64,000 nt of DNA, from assembly GCF_900102335.1 (NCBI RefSeq), contig NZ_FNBM01000001.1, forward strand, positions 372,001 to 436,000, written 5' to 3'. The notes under the pieces were generated by a model that was not told where the DNA came from, searched no databases, and saw only the letters and a list, made by a program, of their open reading frames with translations. The position numbers were made by a program, and so were the translations under genes. Shown in pieces: positions 56,316-64,000 of this stretch. The stretch is from Phytopseudomonas seleniipraecipitans. Lineage in GTDB: Bacteria; Pseudomonadota; Gammaproteobacteria; Pseudomonadales; Pseudomonadaceae. How positions within the stretch are numbered: the first letter of the stretch is position 1; each line of letters begins with the position of its first letter.

Positions 56316-56687
56316 TCAGCCAAATACATGCGCCGAAATAAGCTTCGAAATTTCCACTATCGCGGTCTTGCCGGTGAATTCGAATTTCACTTTGCCGAGT
56401 GACGAGAAATGGATTTCCAGTTCCGAGTCGAGATCGAAGGTGCCCGAGGTTTCGATCGAGTAGGCGACGATGTTCTTGTAGGGCAGGGAAGTGAAGTCCT
56501 TCTTGCTGCCGGTCAGGCCCTGTACGTTTACGGCGATGATGCGTTTGTTGGTAAATACCACGCCGTCGCGCATGGACTTGTAAGCGTCGATAACGTGTTC
56601 GTCTTCCAGCAGCAAGGCGGCGACGCGCTGGGCGTATTCGTCGTTCTGCTTGAGTTTGAAAAAGCCCTTGTTGTTGAAGTCGATCAT
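56316..56687 (-). CDS. PH-domain protein (bacterial bPH type)
   Basis: A 123-residue cytoplasmic protein with a single bacterial pleckstrin-homology-like domain (VFTNKRIIAVNVQGLTGSKKDFTSLPYKNIVAYSIETSGTFDLDSELEIHFS). No function known. AGCGGGACACGCGA precedes ATG 56687 weakly. Confidence 0.8.
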   Translation of the reverse strand: MIDFNNKGFFKLKQNDEYAQRVAALLLEDEHVIDAYKSMRDGVVFTNKRIIAVNVQGLTGSKKDFTSLPYKNIVAYSIETSGTFDLDSELEIHFSSLGKVKFEFTGKTAIVEISKLISAHVFG

Positions 56688-57042
56688 TCGCGTGTCCCGC
56701 TGTGAGGTTCAAATTTTCGTGTAGCAGAAGGCCGCAGCGCGTTTTTGGCAAGCTGTAAATCATGGGCACCACCTGCGTCCTGCGCGTCCTGCTCCTGAGA
56801 GGGCGCAGAACGGGAGTGGATCGTCCGCAATCGCTTCGCGCGATTATTTCCGGACGTGCAGCTTGGCCAGCGGAAGCAGTTCGACCGTCAGCACACCCTA
56901 GGGATTGCTCGCGTCGCTGATGCGAGCCGTTTGCAGGCCCGCAGCGACGGTGCAAAGCAGCGGTAAAGGATTACTTGAGAATCAGGTGCAATTGGCCGGT
57001 ATAATCCCCTGGTAACTTTTTGTTTCAGAGAGGGTGACTTTT
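56688..57042. other. Intergenic region upstream of hitA
   Basis: No gene recognised in 355 bases. A hairpin candidate (about 56821-56857; GTCCG...ATCGC/GCGAT...CGGAC) is present. TATAAT at 57000-57005 with TTGAGA 19 bases before it could be the hitA promoter; TTGAGAATCAGGTGCAATT might overlap a weak Fur site. Confidence 0.45.
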
Positions 57043-58062
57043 ATGTCGGCACAACGAGTAACCGTTCTAGCGCGCGCGATTGGTGTAGGTGTTCTGTCTT
57101 GCGGGTTGCTGTTCGCCAGCGCTGTTCGTGCCGATGATGCGGTATCCCTGACGCTGTACAACGGCCAGCACGAGTCGACCGGCAAGGCTGTGGCTGCTGC
57201 TTTCGAGAAGAAGACCGGCATCAAGGTGCTGATCCGCAAGGGCGGCGGCGGCCAGTTGGCCAACCAGATTGCCGAAGAAGGCGAGCGCTCACCAGCGGAC
57301 ATCATTTACACCGAAGAAGCGCCGCCGCTGATCAAGCTCGGCAGCCAGGGGCTGTTGGCCAAGGTGGATGACAGCACCCTCAAACAGATCGATGCCAAGT
57401 TCTCCGACGACAATGGCAACTGGATCGGCATCACCTCGCGCGTGCGTGTGCTGGCCTACAACCCGGATCTGGTAAACGAGGCCGAACTGCCTAAAAGCGT
57501 GCTGGAAGTGGCCGATCCCGAGTGGGCTGGCAAGATCGCCTTCGTGCCGAGCAGCGGCGAGTTCCTTGGTCAGACGGCAGCCGTCATCCGCCTCAATGGT
57601 CGCGAGGCAGCCGAAGAATGGCTGACGGGCCTCAAGGCGTTCGGCGGTACCTACACCAATAATGTCATCGCCATGAAAGCCGTTGAGAATGGTGAGGTAG
57701 GCGCTGCGCTGGTCAACAGCTACTACTGGACGGCGTTGAAGAAAGAGAAGGGCGAGCTGAAATCCAAGCTGCACTACTTTGCCGATGGCGATGCCGGCGG
57801 CCTGTCGAGCGTATCCGGTGCGGCCGTGGTCAAGGCCAGCAAGCACCCGAAAGAAGCTCAGCAGTTTCTTGCCTTCATGATCAGCGAGGAAGGGCAGCAG
57901 GCCATCCTGAGCAAATCCGCCGAGTACCCGGTCAACCCGAAGGTGCAGGCCGATCCGCTGCTCAAACCCTATGACCAGCTCAAGCCGCCGGCCATCACCG
58001 CCGCGCAGATCGGCCTGGCCGAAGATGCGTTGGAGCTGCAGCGCGAAGTGGGTATGAACTGA
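57043..58062 (+). CDS. hitA: Ferric-iron ABC transporter substrate-binding protein
   Basis: A 339-residue periplasmic protein with a signal peptide (VLARAIGVGVLSCGLLFASAVRA) and the Fbp/Hit fold (SLTLYNGQHESTGKAVAAAFEKKTGIKV; SPADIIYTEEAPPLI; NSYYW with tandem tyrosines for iron). It binds free Fe3+ and passes it to HitB. ATG 57043 is preferred over the earlier in-frame ATG at 57034. hitB follows after two bases. Confidence 0.9.
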   Translation: MSAQRVTVLARAIGVGVLSCGLLFASAVRADDAVSLTLYNGQHESTGKAVAAAFEKKTGIKVLIRKGGGGQLANQIAEEGERSPADIIYTEEAPPLIKLGSQGLLAKVDDSTLKQIDAKFSDDNGNWIGITSRVRVLAYNPDLVNEAELPKSVLEVADPEWAGKIAFVPSSGEFLGQTAAVIRLNGREAAEEWLTGLKAFGGTYTNNVIAMKAVENGEVGAALVNSYYWTALKKEKGELKSKLHYFADGDAGGLSSVSGAAVVKASKHPKEAQQFLAFMISEEGQQAILSKSAEYPVNPKVQADPLLKPYDQLKPPAITAAQIGLAEDALELQREVGMN

Positions 58063-58064
58063 GC

Positions 58065-59639
58065 ATGCAACCCCAGGCAGTAACCCCGGAACTGCCGTTG
58101 CCGCCAGTGGCCGCCACCACGCGGCGGCGCAAGGCACCGCCGATCTGGCTGCAGCTGCCGATCCTGGCCCTGCTGCTGCTTGCCGCATTGCCGCTGTTCT
58201 TCGTGGTCGCCCGTGCCGCGCAGGTCGGGCTGCACGAGGCCTTGGCGTTGCTCTGGCGACCCTTTGTGTTCGGCTTGTTGGCCAATACCCTGAAGTTGAT
58301 GGTGCTGGTCACCCTCGGCTGTGCGTTGCTTGGCCTGGCGCTGGCTTGGTTGGTAGAGCGCAGCGATCTGCGCTGGCGCCGGCACTGGAACGTGCTGCTG
58401 TGCCTGCCATTTGCGATTCCTTCGTTTGTCAGCGGCTTTACCTGGGTGTCGATCAGCTCGATGTTCGAAGGCCTGGGCGGCACAGTGCTGGTGATGATCC
58501 TGTCGAAGTACCCGCTGATCTACCTGCCTGTGGTGGCAACGTTGCGCGGCCTCGATCCTGCTTTGGAGGAGTCGGCGCGGATGCTTGGCTGCAGCCGCCG
58601 CCAGGTGTTCTGGCGCGTCACGCTGCCGCTGCTGCGCCCGGTGCTGATGGCGACCAGCCTGCTGGTGGCGGTGCACATGCTGGTCGAGTTCGGTGCGCCA
58701 TCGATCATGCGTTACCAGACCTTCACCACTGCGATCTATCAGCAGTTCGAACTGGAATTCAGTGGCAGCAACGCGGCGATGCTCTCCGCGCTGCTGTTGG
58801 CGCTGTGCATGGTGTTGTTGTGGGGCGAGTTTCGCCTGCGCGGGCGTGGCTATGCACGCACCGGTCAGGGGGTGGCGCGCAGTGCGGCACGGTTGCCACT
58901 GGGGCGTTGGAGCATTCTGGCGCAGCTGCTTTTGGCGGCGCTGGTGGCCGTCGGTTGCGGGGTGCCGCTGGTGATGCTGGGCTTCTGGATCGTCCAAGGC
59001 AGTTCGGCCAGCTTTCCGGTGGCGGAAATTGCCCAGACGCTGTGGTCGTCGCTGACCTATTCCTTTGGTGGCGCCTTACTCAGTTGCCTGTTGGCGCTGC
59101 CGGTGTGCCTGGTCGTGGTGCGCTACTACGGGCGCATGGCCACGCTGGCGGATCGCTTGCCGTACCTGCTGCATGCGTTGCCTGGCCTGGTGATCGCCCT
59201 GTCGCTGGTGTTTTTCGCCCTCGGTTATGTGCCGGCGCTGTATCAGACCAGCATTCTGCTGCTGCTGGCCTACGCGTTGCTGTTCATGCCCATGGCCCAA
59301 GGGCCGATCCGCGTGGCGCTGGAGAAGGCATCGCCGCAGCTGGAAGAGGCCGCGCGCACCCTCGGGCATACGCCGATTGCCACCTTCGTGCGAGTGACGC
59401 TGCCAATCATCTCGCCGGCCATCGGGGCCGGCTTCGTGCTGGTGTTTCTCGACTGCATGAAGGAACTCACGGCGACCCTGATTCTCGGCCCGACCGGCCT
59501 GGAGACCTTGGCGACCAAGGTCTGGTCGCACACCGGCAACCTCGAGTACGCCGGCGCTGCGCCTTATGCCGCGCTGATCGTGCTGGTGTCGGGGTTGCCG
59601 GTGTATTTACTGACCACGCGCGCGTATCGGCGGACGTGA
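58065..59639 (+). CDS. hitB: Ferric-iron ABC transporter permease
   Basis: A 524-residue protein with about twelve membrane helices and two EAA loops typical of the fused FbpB permeases (EESARMLGCSRRQVFWRVTLPLLRPVLM; EEAARTLGHTPIATFVRVTLPIISPAI). No ATP-binding subunit gene follows; P. aeruginosa hitAB likewise lacks a linked hitC, so an unlinked ATPase must serve. Confidence 0.9.
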   Translation: MQPQAVTPELPLPPVAATTRRRKAPPIWLQLPILALLLLAALPLFFVVARAAQVGLHEALALLWRPFVFGLLANTLKLMVLVTLGCALLGLALAWLVERSDLRWRRHWNVLLCLPFAIPSFVSGFTWVSISSMFEGLGGTVLVMILSKYPLIYLPVVATLRGLDPALEESARMLGCSRRQVFWRVTLPLLRPVLMATSLLVAVHMLVEFGAPSIMRYQTFTTAIYQQFELEFSGSNAAMLSALLLALCMVLLWGEFRLRGRGYARTGQGVARSAARLPLGRWSILAQLLLAALVAVGCGVPLVMLGFWIVQGSSASFPVAEIAQTLWSSLTYSFGGALLSCLLALPVCLVVVRYYGRMATLADRLPYLLHALPGLVIALSLVFFALGYVPALYQTSILLLLAYALLFMPMAQGPIRVALEKASPQLEEAARTLGHTPIATFVRVTLPIISPAIGAGFVLVFLDCMKELTATLILGPTGLETLATKVWSHTGNLEYAGAAPYAALIVLVSGLPVYLLTTRAYRRT

Positions 59640-59709
59640 AGGTTGCTTTGGAGGATGGGCTGGGGCACCTAGATGATGCTTCATCCGTCCACCGTCTCGC
59701 GACCGCGAT

Positions 59710-59735
59710 GGTGGATGAAAGGAGCGTCATCCACC
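59710..59735. repeat. GGTGGATGA palindrome
   Basis: GGTGGATGA and TCATCCACC form a nine-base stem; TTCATCC-GTCCACC just before (about 59679-59693) can pair with the left arm as an alternative. It is a common kind of palindrome in Pseudomonas gaps, here between hitB and the oxidase. Confidence 0.55.
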
Positions 59736-59913
59736 CTACTGCCATACCGACATGCCTGATCATGCGAAGACATTCGGTCGGGCACATTCCAAAGGCGCAG
59801 CCTTAACGCCCTCGCTTTCAAGGTGTATCGTTCGCAGCTTTCTAGCGCTCGCAGAGGCGCGTGCGACCAACCTGATTTAGCGTCACCGCAGTCCCGTTTC
59901 TGGAGCAGGCTTC

Positions 59914-61290
59914 ATGAGTTTCACCCGTAGACAGGTTTTGGGCGGCTTGATCGGCCTTGGCGTCGTCGGCCTTGGCGCTGGCGGCGCGCGTTATTGGCTG
60001 GGGCGCCCGTTCGACCGCAAGACCCACGACTACGAATTGATCGCCGCGCCCCACGACATCGAGCTGGTGCCCGGCCATGTGACGCCGGCCTGGGCGTTTG
60101 GCGGTCAGGCGCCAGGTGTCGAGCTGCGTTGTCGGCAGGGCGACGAGCTACGGGTGCGCTTCATCAATCATCTGCCCGAGGCGACCACCATCCATTGGCA
60201 CGGCATCCGCCTGCCGCTGGAAATGGATGGCGTGCCTTATGTGTCGCAGTTGCCAGTGCTGCCTGGCGAGTACTTCGACTATCGCTTCATCGTCCCGGAT
60301 GCCGGCAGCTACTGGTACCACCCGCACCAGTCCAGCGCCGAGCAACTGGGGCGTGGACTGGTCGGCCCGCTGATCATCGAGGAGCGAGAGCCCAGCGGCT
60401 TTCTGCACGAACGTACGCTGTGTCTGAAAAGCTGGCACGTGGACAAGGAGGGCGCCTTCACGGCATTTAGCGTACCGCGCGAGGCGGCGCGTGAAGGCAC
60501 ACGCGGGCGGCTGTCGACCATCAACGGCGTGTCGCTGCCGACTCTGGAATTGCCTGCCGGGCAGGTCGTGCGCCTGCGACTGATCAACGTCGATAACACC
60601 GTTACTTACCGCCTCAACCTGCCAAAAGGTGAGGCGCGCCTCTATGCACTGGATGGCAACCCGATCGCGCCGCGGCCATTGGGCAAGGAGTACTGGCTGG
60701 GGCCGGGCATGCGCATCGACCTGGCGCTCAAGGTGCCCGAGGTCGGCGCGGATGAACTGTCGCTGCGCAACGGACCACTGCGTCTGGCGACCATCAAGGC
60801 GGTCGCCAGCAACGATGCGGCGGGTGAGTGGCCGCCCGCGTTGCCGGCCAACCCGGTCGCCGAGCCGGACCTGAGCCGCGCCGAAACCCTGCGCTTCAAT
60901 TTTGAATGGGCCGCCGCCCTGGCATCACCTGCAGACGAAGCTGCCGGGCGCTACAAATACTGGCAGATCAACGGCGAAGCCTGGGACATCAACGATAAGA
61001 CCTGCGCGGATCGACCTATCGCCAAGTTGAAGAAAGACGGCCACTACATCTTCGTGCTGCGCAACATGGCCCAGTACCAGCACCCGATCCACCTGCACGG
61101 GCTGATCTTCAAGGTGCTGGACTCCAACCGCCGCAAAATCGAGCCGTACTACACCGACACCTTTCTACTCGGCAAGAACGAGACCGCGCGCATCGCCTTC
61201 GTGGCCGATAACCCCGGCGTGTGGATGTTCCATTGCCACGTCATCGACCATATGGAAACCGGCCTGATGGCCGCTATCGAGATCGCCTGA
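59914..61290 (+). CDS. Tat-exported multicopper oxidase
   Basis: A 458-residue protein with twin-arginine signal FTRRQVLGGLIG (Arg5-Arg6) and all four copper motifs: HWHG, WYHPH, HPIHLHG and HCHVIDHMETGL. It should oxidise cuprous or ferrous ions, or phenols, in the periplasm. In P. aeruginosa a multicopper oxidase also lies next to tadA and guaA. Distinct from CopA because there are no methionine-rich loops. Confidence 0.92.
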   Translation: MSFTRRQVLGGLIGLGVVGLGAGGARYWLGRPFDRKTHDYELIAAPHDIELVPGHVTPAWAFGGQAPGVELRCRQGDELRVRFINHLPEATTIHWHGIRLPLEMDGVPYVSQLPVLPGEYFDYRFIVPDAGSYWYHPHQSSAEQLGRGLVGPLIIEEREPSGFLHERTLCLKSWHVDKEGAFTAFSVPREAAREGTRGRLSTINGVSLPTLELPAGQVVRLRLINVDNTVTYRLNLPKGEARLYALDGNPIAPRPLGKEYWLGPGMRIDLALKVPEVGADELSLRNGPLRLATIKAVASNDAAGEWPPALPANPVAEPDLSRAETLRFNFEWAAALASPADEAAGRYKYWQINGEAWDINDKTCADRPIAKLKKDGHYIFVLRNMAQYQHPIHLHGLIFKVLDSNRRKIEPYYTDTFLLGKNETARIAFVADNPGVWMFHCHVIDHMETGLMAAIEIA

Positions 61291-61319
61291 CGTGAGTGCC
61301 CTGATTTGAGAGCTTTAGC

Positions 61320-61796
61320 TTGAGAGCCCCGCTGATCATTGACCGCAGCCAGGACCAGCGCTTCATGCGCGAAGCGCTGGAGTTGGCCGCCGAAGGCGCT
61401 GCCCGTGGTGAAGTGCCGGTCGGCGCCGTGCTGGTGCAGGACGGCGAGGTGATTGGCCGCGGCTTCAATTGCCCGATCTCCACCAGTGATCCCAGTGCCC
61501 ATGCCGAAATGGTCGCCATCCGTGCCGCCTCCCAGGCCGTCAGTAACTACCGTCTGCCAGGCAGCACCCTGTACGTGACACTGGAACCCTGCGCTATGTG
61601 CGCCGGCCTGATCGTCCACTCGCGCGTACAGCGCATTGTCTTTGGCACCAGCGAACCGCGTGCGGGCATGGCGGTGAGCCGCGGCCAGTTCTTCGACCAG
61701 GCCTTCCTCAACCACCGTGTGCTGGTCGAGGGCGGGGTGTTGGCGGAGGAATGCGGGGCGATGTTGAAGGCCTTTTTCAAGGCGCGGCGGGGTTAA
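61320..61796 (+). CDS. tadA: tRNA-specific adenosine deaminase
   Basis: TadA deaminates A34 to inosine in tRNA-Arg(ACG). The 158-residue enzyme has HAEM (His61, Glu63) and PCAMC (Cys91, Cys94) zinc/catalytic motifs and SEPRAGMAVS. The start is TTG 61320 by comparison with family N-termini (IIDRSQDQRFMREAL); there is no clear ribosome site, and ATG 61365 would cut the domain. Confidence 0.93.
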   Translation: MRAPLIIDRSQDQRFMREALELAAEGAARGEVPVGAVLVQDGEVIGRGFNCPISTSDPSAHAEMVAIRAASQAVSNYRLPGSTLYVTLEPCAMCAGLIVHSRVQRIVFGTSEPRAGMAVSRGQFFDQAFLNHRVLVEGGVLAEECGAMLKAFFKARRG

Positions 61797-61918
61797 TGCC
61801 GGCTCAGAAAGGGCGCCATAGGTCCACTACGGCAATCGTCGCGTAACAGGTAGCGATTGTTTCGCCGTTCTGCAGCGGCGCTGTATATGATCGCTCTCTT
61901 TTTCAGTGGTGAACTCAC

Positions 61919-62569
61919 ATGCGCGATTCTGCGAAGCGGCTCTTGGCGCTGTGCCTCTTTCTGGCCCTTTGCGTGTTCCAGCCGGTGCATTTGATGGCAC
62001 AGCCGGCAGCCTTCGATGAGCACAGCGACCTCGCCTCTGTGGTCGAGTTTGCCAACAAGGGCGATGCCGGTGCCCAGTTCGAACTGGGCAATCGGTACTA
62101 CATGGGCAAGGGCTTCAAGCAGAGCTTTGAGCAGGCCGCACAGTGGTACACCAAGGCAGCCGAGCAAGGTCACTCGGATGCAGCCGTTTGGCTGGGGCGT
62201 ATGCATGAGTTCGGCTGGGGGGTGGAGAAGCGCGCGGACCTCGCATTCGCGTGGACGCTCAAGGCCGCCGAACAAGGCAATGAAACGGCAGCAACTGCAG
62301 TAGCCGCCAAGTACATCACGGGGGACGGAGTGGCAAAAGATCCCCAGCAGTCTTTTAACTGGACCAAGAAGCTGGCCGAAAAGGGAGTTCCCGGGGCGCA
62401 GAAGCTGATGGGGATCATCTACGACGGTGGCAGGATCGTCCCTCGTGATTATCAGCAGGCGTTGTATTGGTATCGAGCTGCTGCGAACCAGACCCAAGAC
62501 CCTGACGAGGCGCAGAGTGCGCAGCAGTATCTGGATTCGCTGCTCAGCCGGATGGAAGAGAACAAGTAA
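61919..62569 (+). CDS. Secreted Sel1-repeat protein
   Basis: A 216-residue protein with signal peptide (LLALCLFLALCVFQPVHLMA) and four Sel1-like repeats (ALKAAEQGN, AAKYITGDGVAKD; AAVWLGRMHEFGWGV; AQKLMGIIYDGGRIVPRDY). Sel1 repeats fold like TPR and act as scaffolds. It lies between tadA and a VOC gene; the P. aeruginosa tadA neighbourhood also has small envelope genes. Partner unknown. Confidence 0.82.
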   Translation: MRDSAKRLLALCLFLALCVFQPVHLMAQPAAFDEHSDLASVVEFANKGDAGAQFELGNRYYMGKGFKQSFEQAAQWYTKAAEQGHSDAAVWLGRMHEFGWGVEKRADLAFAWTLKAAEQGNETAATAVAAKYITGDGVAKDPQQSFNWTKKLAEKGVPGAQKLMGIIYDGGRIVPRDYQQALYWYRAAANQTQDPDEAQSAQQYLDSLLSRMEENK

Positions 62570-62669
62570 AGCCAGTGCGCTGCCATCCCAGGCAGGTTTC
62601 TGCCACGTTGCGCGCGCTCATGAGATTAGGAAAAGTATTTCCAGGTAGGCAGTTATGTTGCGCAGGCGC

Positions 62670-63122
62670 TTATCGCGGCTGTCCGGCGGGCTCCGCAACT
62701 TGCTGATCTCTGACACCTAGGCGCTCTACCAACCTGACGAGATAGCCGTCAGGGTCCTGGACGAGAAATTCGCGCTGCCCCACCTCGGATTCGTCGGCCC
62801 GGTACCAGACGTCTTTGCAAGCGCGGAACAGGGGATGCCCGACTTGTTGGAGCTTCTCGATGATGGGTTGCACAGCGCGAACATCGATTTGCAGATTAAG
62901 ACCGCGGCCCAGGGGCGGTTGCAGCGGGCCGGTAATCCATTGTCCGGCATGCGGGGCGATCTGCTCCAGCATGATCTGGGCGCCGTCCATATCCAGGTAC
63001 GCGAAGCCTTCATCATTGCGCTGATAGGCAACAGTGAACCCCAGGCATGCCACCCAAAATTCCAGGCTTCGATCTAGCTCGGTCACCATCAACTCGGGAA
63101 CCAGTTTGCTTCTGTTCAGCAT
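62670..63122 (-). CDS. VOC/glyoxalase family protein
   Basis: A 150-residue protein with one vicinal-oxygen-chelate domain (LVPELMVTELDRSLEFWVACLGFTVAYQR; FLVQDPDGYLVRLVERLG). Related proteins are labelled bleomycin resistance, but the sequence alone does not show that. ATG 63122. Confidence 0.85.
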   Translation of the reverse strand: MLNRSKLVPELMVTELDRSLEFWVACLGFTVAYQRNDEGFAYLDMDGAQIMLEQIAPHAGQWITGPLQPPLGRGLNLQIDVRAVQPIIEKLQQVGHPLFRACKDVWYRADESEVGQREFLVQDPDGYLVRLVERLGVRDQQVAEPAGQPR

Positions 63123-63224
63123 AAGCTGGCTTCCGTCGATGGCGAATGGCTGAGGCTGCCCCAGGATGAACAGCGCTCTAGTGAAACGGTTGGCTGCGTA
63201 AGACGGTCAACACTCAGAACGTAG

Positions 63225-63251
63225 CCTGGGTCGAGCGAAGCGACACCCAGG
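63225..63251. repeat. CCTGGGT palindrome
   Basis: CCTGGGT at 63225 and ACCCAGG at 63245-63251 are complementary, with TCG/CGA next to them: a common short palindrome of Pseudomonas gaps, between the VOC and mltF genes. Confidence 0.5.
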
Positions 63252-63283
63252 GACGAGAATCGGTTTGAATGGTGGGCAAGCAC

Positions 63284-64000
<717 letters not shown>

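Noticed and set aside
62670..63122. Bleomycin resistance gene
   Set aside because: VOC folds have many activities; nothing in sequence or context indicates drug binding.

Overview
The window is ordinary-looking chromosome from a Pseudomonas species outside the P. aeruginosa core. High GC, Shine-Dalgarno starts, a GacA/RsmZ element, the recA-recX and guaB-guaA blocks, BfrB/Bfd and a complete malonate decarboxylase (mdc/mad) locus all point to that genus. A short LOV photoreceptor beside a LitR-type MerR regulator is known from P. putida-group and related species, which favours that side of the genus. About 75 protein genes, one recognisable small RNA (rsmZ), several terminators and at least two families of intergenic repeats can be supported. 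No rRNA, tRNA, insertion sequence, prophage or CRISPR array was recognised.

Left part (1-22.9 kb): end of a ferredoxin-reductase-like gene, pykA, small envelope/PilZ genes, then rsmZ-fdxA-mutS-cinA-recA-recX (DNA repair and global post-transcriptional control; rpoS is not next to rsmZ as it is in reference pseudomonads). Next come a LOG protein, a secreted protein, tRNA-modifying DTW protein, erdR-dgkA, finR/fpr, iron storage (bfrB, bfd), a pyrC-rnt-argC overlap operon, motY and argG.

Middle (23-31.4 kb): a pterin operon (folM-folE-folX), a membrane-anchored monooxygenase-like protein, a LitR/CarH-like MerR regulator without the cobalamin-binding histidine, a short LOV protein (Cys53), a degenerate PilZ-like protein and a flavodoxin. 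I read this as a blue-light response module; similar TTGTACA-type sites lie upstream of folM and of the regulator. This is the most interesting region.

Malonate locus (29.8-39.8 kb): a TyrR/PhhR-like sigma54 activator, mdcABCDEGH, madLM and mdcR: import of malonate, and its decarboxylation to acetate on a dedicated acyl carrier protein. Then come an ABC exporter, NUDIX, gamma-carbonic anhydrase and small genes (39.8-47.8 kb), including a LysR/PACE efflux pair.

Right part (47.9-64 kb): guaB-guaA, a GGDEF/EAL protein, a TonB-dependent siderophore receptor with a Fur-box-like site, a PH-domain protein, hitAB ferric-iron transport, a Tat-exported multicopper oxidase, tadA, a Sel1 protein, a VOC protein and the 3' part of mltF. 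In P. aeruginosa, guaB-guaA, multicopper oxidase, tadA and mltF lie close together; here signalling and iron-uptake genes sit between guaA and the oxidase.

A repeat of about 90-100 bases occurs twice, in opposite orientation (16489-16587 and 49542-49630). The two copies differ by paired changes that keep the same hairpins. A 44-base perfect palindrome terminator, a REP-type inverted pair and two smaller palindromes are also present. Positions are counted by eye; all functions are inferred from sequence and remembered family knowledge, with no database search.
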